Shown here piece after piece: positions 42,950-53,045 of a stretch of DNA of 64,000 nucleotides. Source of the stretch: Bacteroidota bacterium. Its GTDB lineage: Bacteria; Bacteroidota; Bacteroidia; Chitinophagales; Chitinophagaceae. The DNA is taken from the NCBI GenBank assembly GCA_029573235.1, contig JAKQGX010000037.1, forward strand, positions 1 to 64,000, in the 5' to 3' direction. The position numbers were made by a program, and so were the translations under genes. The notes under the pieces were generated by a model. That model had not been told where the DNA came from, searched no databases, and was given only the letters and a program-made list of their open reading frames with translations. Within the stretch, counting starts at the first letter, position 1. Every line of letters starts with the position of its first letter.

Positions 42950-43174
42950 TATTTTTTTTTTTCAACGATTGTTAGCAACTTCGTTTTTACTGAATTGAAA
43001 ATTGTATTTCGAGTTTGTTGTGGTCAGATAGATAACGGAGCAGTATCATAAGATTGTTTTTTTCGGGCAAACGATTTGGCATGTTTTTTTAGTAGAGAAA
43101 CATAATGGATACCACCACCAATAAAAGATACAATTATTAATATTTTTACTTTAACAACGATTATTATTAATAGA

Positions 43175-44653
43175 ATGACCCCCACCCATTACGACACATC
43201 CGAAAAATACACGAACGATGCTGAGGCGATATGGGAAAAGTGTTTGACGATTATTAAGGACAACGTAAACCTGCGAAGTTTTCAAACTTGGTTTGAGCCC
43301 ATCAAGGCTGTTGAACTTTCTGAGCAAGTGTTGACCTTGCAAGTACCCAGTCAGTTTTTTTATGAATGGTTGGAAGAGCATTATGTAGAGCTATTAGGAA
43401 AAACGATTAAGCGATTACTCGGGAAAGGTGGACGATTAGAGTACCGCATCTTAATGGAGAGCAAATCTACTTATCGCAACCCGGCATCCATGAACATGCC
43501 TGCCAGTTTGCACTCCAAGCCGTCTAAAGACAGCAACTATGTGGATATGCCCTTGAAATGGGACGATCCTTCGAACATAAAAACACCCTATGCCATTCCG
43601 GGGCTTAAGCGCGTACAGATAGACCCTCAACTCAATGCGAAATATACCTTTGATAATTATGTAGAAGGCGATTGCAATAGGGTAGCACGCTCGGCAGGTA
43701 TGCACGTAGCACAAAAACCCGGTATTACTTCATTCAATCCTTTGGTCATATTCGGCGGTGTAGGTTGGGGCAAAACCCACTTAGCACAAGCTATCGGGAA
43801 CGAAGTGCGCAGACTACATCCCGGCAAGGTGGTGCTATACGTTAGCGTAGAGAAATTCATCAACCAATTTATTGATCACTCCAAGAATAATGAAGTGAAC
43901 GACTTTATTCACTTCTATCAGTTGATTGATGTGTTGATATTAGACGATATCCACTTGTTTATTTCTGCTCCCAAATCACAAGACGTTTTCTTTGCCATCT
44001 TCAACCATATTCACCAAAGTGGTAAGCAAATAGTACTCACCAGCGATACGCCTCCGAAAGATATGGATGGCATGCAAGAACGCTTGTTGAGTCGTTTCCG
44101 CTGGGGGTTAAATGCCGATATTCAAGCTCCAGATTTTGAAACTCGTCAGCAAATACTACGGGTAAAAATGAAACAAGAAGGATTAGAAATACCGGAAGAA
44201 GTAGTTAAGTATATTGCTTACAATGTGAACAGCAATATTCGAGATTTAGAAGGTACATTAATATCCTTGTTGGCACAATCTACACTCAATAAAAAAGAAA
44301 TTGATTTGGAGTTGGCGAAGCGCGTGATGAAAAACCTTGTACGCTCTTCAGCTCGCGAAGTAACCATTGAAAACATTCAGAAAATGGTTTGCGAATACTT
44401 CCATTTGCCGTATGATAAGTTACTGGCAAAAACCCGCAAGCGCGAAATTGTACAAGCACGTCAGATAACAATGTACCTCGCAAAAAAATTCACCAAAAGT
44501 TCTTTAAAAAACATCGGCGATCATTTCGGAGGCTTTGATCACACCACGGTAATACACTCTTGCCAAACCGTTGAAAACCTTATGGATACCGACACTGAGT
44601 ACAAAGATCATTTGTTGGAACTACAGCAAAAAGTACAATTGGCCAGCTTGTAA
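43175..44653 (+). CDS. dnaA: Chromosomal replication initiator protein DnaA
   Basis: 492 residues with all four DnaA parts: N-terminal DnaB/DiaA-binding domain (about 14-85, AEAIWEKCLTIIK), a linker, the AAA+ domain (about 150-365) with Walker A GGVGWGKTHL, Walker B LILDDIHLF and arginine-finger box ERLLSRFRWGL, and the C-terminal DNA-binding helix-turn-helix with signature GGFDHTTVIHSCQTV. It opens oriC at DnaA boxes. Walker A has Trp where Leu is usual (GGVGLGKT). No dnaN, recF or rnpA is adjacent and I see no cluster of TTATCCACA boxes next to it, so oriC is probably elsewhere. Confidence 0.97.
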   Translation: MTPTHYDTSEKYTNDAEAIWEKCLTIIKDNVNLRSFQTWFEPIKAVELSEQVLTLQVPSQFFYEWLEEHYVELLGKTIKRLLGKGGRLEYRILMESKSTYRNPASMNMPASLHSKPSKDSNYVDMPLKWDDPSNIKTPYAIPGLKRVQIDPQLNAKYTFDNYVEGDCNRVARSAGMHVAQKPGITSFNPLVIFGGVGWGKTHLAQAIGNEVRRLHPGKVVLYVSVEKFINQFIDHSKNNEVNDFIHFYQLIDVLILDDIHLFISAPKSQDVFFAIFNHIHQSGKQIVLTSDTPPKDMDGMQERLLSRFRWGLNADIQAPDFETRQQILRVKMKQEGLEIPEEVVKYIAYNVNSNIRDLEGTLISLLAQSTLNKKEIDLELAKRVMKNLVRSSAREVTIENIQKMVCEYFHLPYDKLLAKTRKREIVQARQITMYLAKKFTKSSLKNIGDHFGGFDHTTVIHSCQTVENLMDTDTEYKDHLLELQQKVQLASL

Positions 44654-44672
44654 AATAATTGCTTCAAAATTA

Positions 44673-44703
44673 TTTTGTAATCTGCACAAGAAACTTATCT
44701 TTG
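44673..44703 (+). promoter_or_regulatory. tRNA-Ser/tRNA-Pro promoter
   Basis: TTTTG (44673-44677), 18 nt, TATCTTTG (44696-44703). Identical elements and spacing to the tRNA-Asn promoter; the tRNA begins 62 bp further on. Confidence 0.8.
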
Positions 44704-44765
44704 CAATCCTTTAGAAAAAGATAGTAGCTCTTTTACACGCTGTAGGCTTGCTTACAGTAGGAACT

Positions 44766-44854
44766 GGTGAGGTGGGTGAGTGGCTGAAACCAATAGTTTG
44801 CTAAACTGTCGTACGGGTTAAACTGTACCGGGGGTTCGAATCCCCCCCTCACCG
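44766..44854 (+). tRNA. tRNA-Ser (anticodon GCU)
   Basis: Acceptor GGTGAGG/CCTCACC, discriminator G, anticodon stem ATAGT/ACTGT with loop TTGCTAA (GCU), a long variable arm typical of class II tRNAs, T arm GGGGG-TTCGAAT-CCCCC. CCA not encoded. First of two tRNAs on one transcript. Confidence 0.96.
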
Positions 44855-44897
44855 CTGGTTCTTTTTTCAAAAGTTATTGATAGCAATATCAATCGTT

Positions 44898-44972
<75 letters not shown>

Positions 44973-44976
44973 ATAC

Positions 44977-45014
44977 AAAAACGCAAATTATTTTAGGATA
45001 GTTTGCGTTTTTTT
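44977..45014 (+). terminator. Terminator of the tRNA-Ser/tRNA-Pro unit
   Basis: AAAAACGCAAA (44977-44987) pairs with TTTGCGTTTTT (45002-45012) and continues into T residues. Confidence 0.88.
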
Positions 45015-45159
45015 TTATTTGATATGTTCCCTTTGTTATGGAGGATCGTTCCCACGCTGGCTGTTCTTTAAATTCATTTACGCGGTGGTCGTTTGGGTTG
45101 TCACTTATTTGCATACAAGTATCAATTAGATGAAATCAATTGTACTTTTGTCTGCACAC

Positions 45160-46392
45160 ATGCAGCAGCTACTCTTTAACCTTACATTAGCTATCCGTTC
45201 GCTTAACAACAACCGCCTGCGGCTGATGTTGACCATATCTATCATTGCGCTGGGGCTGTGGGCATTAATCGGCATCTTGACCTGCATTGAAGTATTGAAA
45301 GCCAGTGTGAGCTCCAACTTTAGTAGAATGGGTGCTAATTCATTTCAAATAACCAATGAAGTAATCAAACGAAATAGAAGAGGACGACCAACAGAACTAA
45401 AGTTGATAAAATACGACGAGGCACGATTGTTTGCCCAACAATATACCTTTCCGAATACACTCGTTGGCTTATCGATGCGTGGCAGCATGATCGCTATTGC
45501 TCGTTATGAATCGCAGAAAACGAACCCCAATATTATGACGATGGGTGTGGACGAAAACTACCTCACTATTTCCGATACCAAATTGGAGTTGGGAAGAAAT
45601 TTTACCCCTGATGAATTAACCTCCGGTACACCGGTATGCATTATCGGCAATGGAATCACGAAAAAACTTTTTAAGAACAAACCCAAGCAAGCCATCGACC
45701 AAGTCATATCCATTGGCGATATCAAATATCGTATCGTAGGCATTGCCGCAACAAAGGGCGGTAGTATGATCATGAATGCCGACAACCTGGTGTTAATCCC
45801 CTTGCAAAATGCCCGTAATACATACGGTAATCGGCGGTCGTTAGTTATTAGTGTTATGGTGAAACACGCTACTCAAAAAAGTGTAGCGGCTGAAGAAGCA
45901 GAAGGATTATTTAGACGAATCCGAAAAATACCGCTGGGTGACGATGCCAACTTTGCTGTGGTGGAGAATGATGGACTCACACAAGACCTCTTTGAAATCA
46001 TCAAGTATATCGGCTTGGCGGCACTGGTTATTGGTATTATTACCTTAGTAGGTTCTGTGATAGGGCTAATGAATATCATGCTCGTGTCTGTTGCTGAACG
46101 CACACGCGAGATAGGTATCAGCAAAGCCTTGGGTGCGCGCTCATCTACTATCAAAAGTCAATTTCTTACCGAATCTATTTTGATTAGCTTGTTGGGCGGT
46201 ATGTTGGGTATTGCATTGGGGCTACTTACCGGCAACCTATTAGGGTTGTTATTTGATACAGGCTTTATCATACCTTGGCTGTGGATAACAATAGGTGTTG
46301 CTCTTTGTGCCATGGTGGGCATTATATCCGGACTGTTTCCCGCAATAAAAGCTTCTAAACTAGATCCCATCCAAGCCCTTCGATACGAATAA
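45160..46392 (+). CDS. MacB/FtsX-like ABC transporter permease
   Basis: 410 residues from the ATG at 45160. Span 1 (about 22-45), a periplasmic MacB_PCD domain (about 50-255), then three spans (FtsX domain) with the typical [20 protein letters not shown] and the end [14 protein letters not shown]. It should pair with a MacB/LolD-type ATPase in mechanotransmission or export across the envelope; no ATPase gene is adjacent. An ATG at 45130 is in frame, but a -7 box TACTTTTG (45143-45150) sits between the two, so the downstream ATG is preferred and its mRNA would have almost no leader. Confidence 0.88.
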   Translation: MQQLLFNLTLAIRSLNNNRLRLMLTISIIALGLWALIGILTCIEVLKASVSSNFSRMGANSFQITNEVIKRNRRGRPTELKLIKYDEARLFAQQYTFPNTLVGLSMRGSMIAIARYESQKTNPNIMTMGVDENYLTISDTKLELGRNFTPDELTSGTPVCIIGNGITKKLFKNKPKQAIDQVISIGDIKYRIVGIAATKGGSMIMNADNLVLIPLQNARNTYGNRRSLVISVMVKHATQKSVAAEEAEGLFRRIRKIPLGDDANFAVVENDGLTQDLFEIIKYIGLAALVIGIITLVGSVIGLMNIMLVSVAERTREIGISKALGARSSTIKSQFLTESILISLLGGMLGIALGLLTGNLLGLLFDTGFIIPWLWITIGVALCAMVGIISGLFPAIKASKLDPIQALRYE

Positions 46393-46428
46393 CAGTATAA
46401 GATACAATCGTAGTGTTCCCTGATGTGT

Positions 46429-47844
46429 TTATCGCAACTGTAAGAGGACTACATTTTCGATATGGTGTGTGTGCGGAAACATATCTACCGGCTGTATGCG
46501 CGCTACCTGATACTTGGCATCCAATAGTTGTAAGTCGCGGGCTTGTGTTGCCGGATTGCAGCTTACGTAAACAATCTTGGGCGCTTCCATCTTGAGTAGT
46601 TGCTGTACCAATTTTTCGTGCATACCGGCACGTGGTGGGTCGGTGATGATAACATCCGGCTTGCCATGTGCTGCAAAAAAATCATCGGTACATATTTGCG
46701 AAACATCGCCGGCATAAAAACTACAATTGTTCAATCCATTCATTGCAGCATTTACTTTCGCATCTTCTATCGCTTCCGGAATGGCTTCGATACCGATAAT
46801 TTTCTTCGCTTGTTGAGAGCAGAAGATACCAATGCTGCCGGTGCCGCAATATAAATCGTACAACACTTCGCTACCGGTGAGACCGGCAAATTCTCTGGTT
46901 ACGCGGTACAGCACTTCAGCCTGATAACTGTTGGTTTGAAAAAATGATTTAGGTGAGATCTTGTAACGAAAATGTTCTAAGGTTTCTTCAATATATCCCT
47001 TGCCATAATAAGTAATCACCTCCAAATCGTGCAGGCTGTCGTTCACCTTTCCGTTAATGGTGTAGTGCAGCGATGTGATGCCTGGTATAGATGCCAAGAG
47101 ATGGTTGAGAATGGCTTCTCTTTCACTTTTGTTTTCTTCTTTAAACACCAGGTTTATCAATACTTCGCCTGCTTTCGAGCGGCGTAGCACCACGTTTCGC
47201 AACCAACCTTTTTGTGTGCGATAGTCATAGTATTCATAACCTTTTTGTGTAGAAAAATCACGTAGTACTTGCAGCAACTGATTTGTGGGTACCTCTTGTA
47301 AATGACATTGCTCAATCGGTACAACTTTATCAAACAGTCCCGGTGCATGAAATCCCAATGCTTTCTCTTGAGGCAACGGTGCGCCGTTGGCGGCTATTAT
47401 TTCTTCGTGTGTGCGGTAACGTTGTGACGAAAAGGTAAACTCCAGCTTGTTGCGGTAAAGCGTTTCTTTTTCACTGCCGAGTATGGGTTGTATTTCCGGC
47501 AAGGATACTTGTCCAATACGATGTAGCTGGTCGGCTACTTGCTGTTGTTTGTAGATAAGCTGTTGCGCATAGGGAAGCATCTGCCACTTGCAACCACCAC
47601 AAATACCAAAGTGTTGGCAGAAGGGGGTAATGCGAAGGGGAGATGGAGCCAACAAAGCTGTCATGCGACCTTCCGCCCAACTTTTTTTAGATTTCGATAA
47701 TCGTACCTGTACTACATCGCCCGGTACTACATTTTCTACAAAGACTACTTTGCCATCTTCTAAGTGTCCGATGCTTTTGCCTTCTGCGGCATAGGCGTTT
47801 ATTTCTAAGCGATCGATGACAACGTTTTTTTTCTTTCTCGACAA
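46429..47844 (-). CDS. rlmD: RlmD-like 23S rRNA (uracil-5-)-methyltransferase
   Basis: 471 residues: N-terminal TRAM domain (about 3-65), the 4Fe-4S Cys cluster (CQHFGICGGCKW plus an upstream/downstream Cys), and a TrmA-type methyltransferase domain with YDLYCGTGSIGIF (SAM binding), TDPPRAGMHEKLV and the catalytic Cys in VYVSCNPATQARDL. RlmD methylates U1939 of 23S rRNA; the related RlmCD or TrmA cannot be fully excluded. A -7 box (minus strand TAAATTTG, 47867-47874) lies 23 bp upstream of the ATG. Convergent with the ABC permease gene. Confidence 0.92.
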   Translation of the reverse strand: MSRKKKNVVIDRLEINAYAAEGKSIGHLEDGKVVFVENVVPGDVVQVRLSKSKKSWAEGRMTALLAPSPLRITPFCQHFGICGGCKWQMLPYAQQLIYKQQQVADQLHRIGQVSLPEIQPILGSEKETLYRNKLEFTFSSQRYRTHEEIIAANGAPLPQEKALGFHAPGLFDKVVPIEQCHLQEVPTNQLLQVLRDFSTQKGYEYYDYRTQKGWLRNVVLRRSKAGEVLINLVFKEENKSEREAILNHLLASIPGITSLHYTINGKVNDSLHDLEVITYYGKGYIEETLEHFRYKISPKSFFQTNSYQAEVLYRVTREFAGLTGSEVLYDLYCGTGSIGIFCSQQAKKIIGIEAIPEAIEDAKVNAAMNGLNNCSFYAGDVSQICTDDFFAAHGKPDVIITDPPRAGMHEKLVQQLLKMEAPKIVYVSCNPATQARDLQLLDAKYQVARIQPVDMFPHTHHIENVVLLQLR

Positions 47845-47987
47845 TTGAATAAAAGTTAAAAGCGTGCAAATTTACACTATTAAACATAGGAGACTGTAGT
47901 ATTAAATTATTTTTGGCAGTTGTTTTCCCAACGTTTGAAAGAAGGCTATAGTCTTAGAAACTGAAAACAACTAATTTCGCCAACTTT

Positions 47988-49433
47988 ATGAAGAACATTA
48001 AACTTTTGCTATTGCTCGCATTGCTGGGCGTATCAGCAACAGCATTTTCCAAACAAGGCTACCGGATAAAAGTAAACTTGAAGAACACGCAAGATACCAT
48101 GATATATCTGGTACATTATTTTGCGGAGCCCTTGCCTAAAATTTACAAATCAGACTCTGCCCGCGTCAATAAAAAAGGAGAAGCCTTGCTTGAAAGCAAA
48201 GACTCGGTATTGGGGGGCATCTACATGATACTGCCTTCCGACAGAGCCTCTTACTTTGAATTTTTGTTATTGAATGGTGCGGATATGACCATCACTGCTG
48301 ATATGAAAAACCTGCCCTATAGTGTAGCTATCAAAGGCTCTGATGAAAACACACGCTTCTATGAGTACGTACATTTCTTGAAAAACTTTGGCGCTAAACA
48401 AGAAGCGTATAAGCAAGAATTAGCGAAGGCAAAAACAACCAAAGATTCGAATGCCATCAGAGAAAGAGCCGGCGAAACCTCTAAAGAATTGACTGCTTAT
48501 CGTAGAAATTTTGTAACCCGCTATCCTAATACCTTATTGGCAAATATCTTTAATGCCATGGAGCTGCCGGAAGTACCAACGGAAAAACAATACTTGTTCA
48601 ACGGCACCTTAGACTCCAACTATGGTTATAATTTTTACAAAAATCATTATTGGGATAAATTCAATTTCCGTGATGACCGATTAATTCATACCCCCATTTT
48701 TGAGTCCCGATTAGACGAATATTTCAACAAAGTTTGCTTCCCTTATGAAGATAGCATAATCAAAGAAGCCGACCTATTTTTAGCACGGATACCCAAGAAA
48801 ACAGAGCTCTTTAAATATGCCTTGTTCTGGATAACCAACAATGCTCAAACAAGTAAGATAATGGGTATGGATCGCGTGTTTGTGCACATGGTGATGAACT
48901 ACCACATGAAGGGGGATGCATTTTGGTTGGACAATGATCAGTTGACGAAATATTATGAAGAAGCCCTTCGGAAATCTCCCAACCTAGTTGGTCAATTAGC
49001 TCCCGATTTATTATTGAAAGACTCTTCTGATAAGCCGGTGCGCTTATACGACATCAAATCAAAATATACCCTACTTGTTTTTTGGGAACCTACCTGCGGA
49101 CATTGTATGAGTGAGGTTCCTAAGATTGATTCCGCATATCAAGCAGAGCTGAAAGCAATGGGTGTAAAAATATTAGGTATTAAGACAGATGACCCACCGG
49201 AAACATGGAAAAGCGCTGTCCGTAAATACAATTTGAAGGATTGGATAAATGTGTACGACCCTGACAACAGTTCTAACTTCCGGGGGAAATATGATGTGAG
49301 AAGCACTCCTGTATTATACCTATTGGATGAAAACAAAATCATCATAGGAAAACGATTAGACCACTCTAATATTGCTACCGTTATCAATATTACAGAGCGG
49401 AAAAAAGCAGAAAAAACCTCCTCCAAAAAATAA
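47988..49433 (+). CDS. TlpA-like thioredoxin with DUF4369/DUF5106 N-terminus
   Basis: 481 residues. Signal peptide 1-21 (ATAFSKQG). A DUF4369-like beta domain about 24-125, an alpha-helical DUF5106-like middle about 130-330, and a C-terminal thioredoxin fold with CxxC active site CGHC (in WEPTCGHCMSEVPKI) and cis-Pro STPVLYLLD. Periplasmic thiol-disulfide oxidoreductases of this layout are common in Bacteroidota. The parvulin gene follows 20 bp downstream, so the pair probably serves envelope protein folding. Confidence 0.9.
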   Translation: MKNIKLLLLLALLGVSATAFSKQGYRIKVNLKNTQDTMIYLVHYFAEPLPKIYKSDSARVNKKGEALLESKDSVLGGIYMILPSDRASYFEFLLLNGADMTITADMKNLPYSVAIKGSDENTRFYEYVHFLKNFGAKQEAYKQELAKAKTTKDSNAIRERAGETSKELTAYRRNFVTRYPNTLLANIFNAMELPEVPTEKQYLFNGTLDSNYGYNFYKNHYWDKFNFRDDRLIHTPIFESRLDEYFNKVCFPYEDSIIKEADLFLARIPKKTELFKYALFWITNNAQTSKIMGMDRVFVHMVMNYHMKGDAFWLDNDQLTKYYEEALRKSPNLVGQLAPDLLLKDSSDKPVRLYDIKSKYTLLVFWEPTCGHCMSEVPKIDSAYQAELKAMGVKILGIKTDDPPETWKSAVRKYNLKDWINVYDPDNSSNFRGKYDVRSTPVLYLLDENKIIIGKRLDHSNIATVINITERKKAEKTSSKK

Positions 49434-49453
49434 ATATTAAAATCGATTACCTT

Positions 49454-51421
49454 ATGCGAAAATTGGTTCTTAGCTGTCTTACCATGACCATGATTACTTC
49501 ATTCGGTCAAGCACAGACACTATTTACGTACGGAAAAGATGCTGTTACGCAACAAGAGTTTTTAAGAAACTATGAAAAGAACAACATCAACCAAAAGGCT
49601 GATATGTCTGAGACAGCATTGAGAGAGTACATTGATTTGTATGCTCTCTTTAAGATGAAAGTAAATGAAGCAGAACAGATGAAGCTGGATACCATGCCGG
49701 CCATTCAAAGCGAACTCAGTAATTATCGTCGTCAATTAGCCAAAAACTATCTCACCGACCGACAAATAAGCGACAAGCTATTGGAAGAAGCGTATAAACG
49801 CTCTCGTGAAGACAGGCATGTTGCGCACATACTCATTTCTGCTCCATCTAACATGGCACCGGCAGATACCCTTATCCGATACAAGCGCATCGATAGTATT
49901 TACAATGCTCTTACAAAAAAGAAAGCCGACTTTGCTACGTTAGCCAAATTATACTCTGATGATGCCGGCTCAAAAAACAATGGCGGCGACATTGGCTATA
50001 TGACTGTGTTGCAAACCCTCTATTCTTTTGAGAATGCCGTGTACAATACCGAACCGGGAAAAATCTCAAAACCGTTCCGCACACCACTGGGTTATGATAT
50101 TGTAAAAGTAATAGATGCACGCCCGGCAAGAGGTGAAATAAAAGTGGCACAAATACTTATTGCTACACCTCCTTCAAAAGGAGACGAAGGGAAAGCAGAA
50201 GCCAAAAAGAAAGTGGAAATGGTATATAATGAGCTGAAGAATGGAGCTTCTTTCGAACAGATGGTGAAACAATATTCGGAAGATAGATATACCGTTAATG
50301 ATGGTGGTGTTTTACAATTTGCGGTTGGAAGCATGGTTCCCAATTTTGAGGATGCGGCTTTCGGATTGAAAAAAACTGGTGATATTTCGCAGCCCATTCA
50401 AACCGAATATGGATATCATATTATCAAGTTGATTGAAAAATTTCCTGTGAAACCTTTTGATTCTGTAAGCAATTCGCTGAAGCGCAAAATTGAAACAGAT
50501 GCACGCTCACATGCAGCTCGTGAAGCATATTTCGCCAAAATCAGACAAAGCAATGGCTATAAAGAATACCCTGCGCATTTGCAAGAGTTGAAAGACCGCG
50601 TGAATACCTTGCCGGATACCGGTAAGAATGCGGGTGTATTTAGTGCTAAAGATTTTGCTTCGATGAACAAAGTACTCTTTACCCTCAACCAAACCAACTA
50701 CACCCAAAAAGACATGATGGACTTTGCGGAAATGTTGACACGTGGCAGAATAATGGGCAATAGAGAAACAAGCATGAATGATGTTTATAAAATCTACGTG
50801 GATAAAGTGGTAAACGATTTTCAAGAGCACAAACTGGAAGATGATAATCCCGACTTTAAATACCTAATGAAAGAATATCGTGACGGTATCATGTTGTTTG
50901 AATTGATGGATAGAAGTGTATGGTCCAAAGCCTCGAGAGATACCTTAGGATTGAAGAGTTTCTACGAACAAAACAAAGCCAAATACCAATGGGATCCCGG
51001 TTTCAACGGAGCTGTGTATCGCTTCAAAGACGAAGCATTGATGAAAAAAGGTGTGAAGTTATTAGAGAGTAGAAGGAAGTTTTCGAACGATGATTTTATC
51101 AAAGAAGTAAACACTACTGGTGCACCCGATGCAGTACAAGTACAAACCGGACGTTTTGAGTTTTCTAAATTTACCGATGTGCCTCAAGCCGCTATTATTG
51201 CAGGCACTTTAACCAAAGCAATCAAAAACCAAGACGGAAGCTATACTGTGGTGAAAACAGAAGAAGTCTTCAACACACCTACTCAAAAATCTTTGGATGA
51301 TGCCAAAGGTTATGTAGTGGCAGAGTATCAAGATTATTTAGAGAAAGAATGGAATCGTACATTACGGAGCAAATACCCTGTAAAAATTGATGAAGTGACC
51401 TTGAAGAAAATGATTAAATAA
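49454..51421 (+). CDS. Periplasmic peptidyl-prolyl isomerase with two parvulin domains
   Basis: 655 residues. Signal peptide 1-20 (cut after GQAQ). Two PpiC-type rotamase domains: about 122-230 (HVAHILISAPS, DDAGSKNNGGDIGYM, PFRTPLGYDIVKVID) and about 232-340 (KVAQILIATPPSKGD, VNDGGVLQFAVGSM, IQTEYGYHIIKLIE). Helical regions before and after resemble the chaperone part of SurA/PrsA. It should assist folding of outer-membrane and secreted proteins. Same operon as the TlpA-like gene; a strong terminator follows. Confidence 0.93.
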   Translation: MRKLVLSCLTMTMITSFGQAQTLFTYGKDAVTQQEFLRNYEKNNINQKADMSETALREYIDLYALFKMKVNEAEQMKLDTMPAIQSELSNYRRQLAKNYLTDRQISDKLLEEAYKRSREDRHVAHILISAPSNMAPADTLIRYKRIDSIYNALTKKKADFATLAKLYSDDAGSKNNGGDIGYMTVLQTLYSFENAVYNTEPGKISKPFRTPLGYDIVKVIDARPARGEIKVAQILIATPPSKGDEGKAEAKKKVEMVYNELKNGASFEQMVKQYSEDRYTVNDGGVLQFAVGSMVPNFEDAAFGLKKTGDISQPIQTEYGYHIIKLIEKFPVKPFDSVSNSLKRKIETDARSHAAREAYFAKIRQSNGYKEYPAHLQELKDRVNTLPDTGKNAGVFSAKDFASMNKVLFTLNQTNYTQKDMMDFAEMLTRGRIMGNRETSMNDVYKIYVDKVVNDFQEHKLEDDNPDFKYLMKEYRDGIMLFELMDRSVWSKASRDTLGLKSFYEQNKAKYQWDPGFNGAVYRFKDEALMKKGVKLLESRRKFSNDDFIKEVNTTGAPDAVQVQTGRFEFSKFTDVPQAAIIAGTLTKAIKNQDGSYTVVKTEEVFNTPTQKSLDDAKGYVVAEYQDYLEKEWNRTLRSKYPVKIDEVTLKKMIK

Positions 51422-51444
51422 TCAAGAAAGTATCTATATGATAC

Positions 51445-51478
51445 ATGGGCGGCATCATACGATGCTGCCCATTTTTTA
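51445..51478 (+). terminator. Terminator of the thioredoxin-parvulin operon
   Basis: ATGGGCGGCATC (51445-51456) pairs with GATGCTGCCCAT (51461-51472; one G-U), loop ATAC, followed by T6. Confidence 0.9.
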
Positions 51479-51603
51479 TGAATGAAAAGATGAAGTGTGA
51501 ATAGGTATTATCATTCCGGATGAAGGCATGGCAAATAGTTCGTAAAGGCACAAACATCTCTTGAAAATATTGACTAACTTACTAAGCTAAATACACATTG
51601 CAA

Positions 51604-53010
51604 ATGAAAATTTCGTTTCATGGAGCAGCACGAATGGTAACCGGTTCCAAACACCTCATTCATGTTGGTAACAAAAAGATTTTATTAGACTGTGGCTTGT
51701 TTCAAGGGATGGGAAGAGAAACCTATTTACTCAATAGCGAATGGGGTTTCGAGCCATCTGAGATTGACTATGTTTTTATCTCGCACGCACATATTGACCA
51801 TATAGGATTGTTGCCCAAATTAGTGAAGGATGGGTATAGCGGAAAGATATATTGCACTGATGCCAGCGAAGCACTCATCAAGTTATTGTTGACAGACTCA
51901 GCCAATATTCAAGAAGCCGATGTGCAATATACCAACCAGTACAGATCCCGAGAGCATAAAGAATTACAAGAGCCATTGTACACCGTAGTGGATGCTGAAA
52001 ACGTATTCCCATTACTATTGCCATATCCTTACAACACATGGATACCGGTTGATGAGGGTATCGAATTGATGTATTCCGACAGTGGGCATATACTCGGAAG
52101 TGCAGCTATTAATCTACGATTAAAAGAAAACGGCAAGCAGGTATCCCTCACTTTTAGCGGTGATATCGGTCGGTATAGAGACACCATTCTTCGCTCACCG
52201 GATGTATTTCCGCAAGCAGATTATATCATCATGGAATCGACCTATGGAAACAAACTACACCCAACTGCCGTAGATGCCAAAAAGGAAATCTTCAACCATA
52301 TTGTTCATACCTGCTTGATAAAAAAAGGTAAGCTCATCATACCTGCATTTAGCCTGGGTCGCACGCAAGAGCTACTTTATATTTTAAATGAATTGGAAGA
52401 AGAGGGACACTTGCCACCTTTGGATTATGTAGTGGATAGCCCCCTTTCAACCAAGATTACACAAGTGGTAAAAGGGCATCCCGAATGTTTTAATAGAGAG
52501 GTACAACAACTATTGAAAAAGGATAAAGATGTTTTCAGTTTTAAAAAATTACGATTCACCAATGGGGTTGAAGACTCTAAATCGTTGAACAAAATAAATG
52601 ACGCTTTAGTAATCATATCTGCATCCGGTATGGCAGAAGCCGGAAGAGTAAAGCACCATATCAAAAACAATATTGATGAAGCAAGAAACACCATCTTGTT
52701 TGTAGGATATTGCGAACCCAACTCGTTGGGCGGGCGCTTGCGTGCCGGTGCCGAAAAGGTAACGATTTACGGTGAGCCTTATGAAGTGAAAGCGGAAATA
52801 GCAGCCATCAGCACCTTAAGTGCACATGGCGATTATGAAGATCTGTGTCAATGGTTGGCTTGCCAAGATGCTCGTCAAGTAAGGAAGCTGATATTAGTAC
52901 ATGGTGAACCCGAGGTACAAGATGAGCTAAAACAACGGCTCTTGAAAAAGGGATTCAACGATGTAATGGTGCCGGAATTGCACGAAACGATTGGGCTGGG
53001 CGAACTGTAG
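51604..53010 (+). CDS. Beta-CASP metallo-beta-lactamase-fold RNA hydrolase
   Basis: 468 residues from the ATG at 51604. Metallo-beta-lactamase motifs: HAHIDH (61-66), the SGHILGSAA His, the Asp in SGDIGRY, and later SAHGDY; beta-CASP motifs A-C (ESTYGN, PAFSLGRTQELLY, SASGMAEAGRVKHH) and a C-terminal RMMBL domain (LSAHGDYEDLCQWL, LVHGEPE). This is the CPSF73/YsiH-type family of RNA-cleaving nucleases, cytoplasmic. The exact RNA target is unknown. Single gene. Confidence 0.93.
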   Translation: MKISFHGAARMVTGSKHLIHVGNKKILLDCGLFQGMGRETYLLNSEWGFEPSEIDYVFISHAHIDHIGLLPKLVKDGYSGKIYCTDASEALIKLLLTDSANIQEADVQYTNQYRSREHKELQEPLYTVVDAENVFPLLLPYPYNTWIPVDEGIELMYSDSGHILGSAAINLRLKENGKQVSLTFSGDIGRYRDTILRSPDVFPQADYIIMESTYGNKLHPTAVDAKKEIFNHIVHTCLIKKGKLIIPAFSLGRTQELLYILNELEEEGHLPPLDYVVDSPLSTKITQVVKGHPECFNREVQQLLKKDKDVFSFKKLRFTNGVEDSKSLNKINDALVIISASGMAEAGRVKHHIKNNIDEARNTILFVGYCEPNSLGGRLRAGAEKVTIYGEPYEVKAEIAAISTLSAHGDYEDLCQWLACQDARQVRKLILVHGEPEVQDELKQRLLKKGFNDVMVPELHETIGLGEL

Positions 53011-53045
53011 CTGGATAACTTCCAATGACGGAATTATTACAGTAG

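Noticed and set aside
42950-42963. Long T run after the 5'-nucleotidase gene as a phase-variable tract
   Set aside because: It lies right after a stop codon, outside coding sequence and not clearly between promoter elements.
42950-43174. T-rich intergenic region before dnaA as a possible oriC
   Set aside because: No repeated DnaA boxes or AT-rich 13-mers recognisable; kept only as unannotated upstream region.
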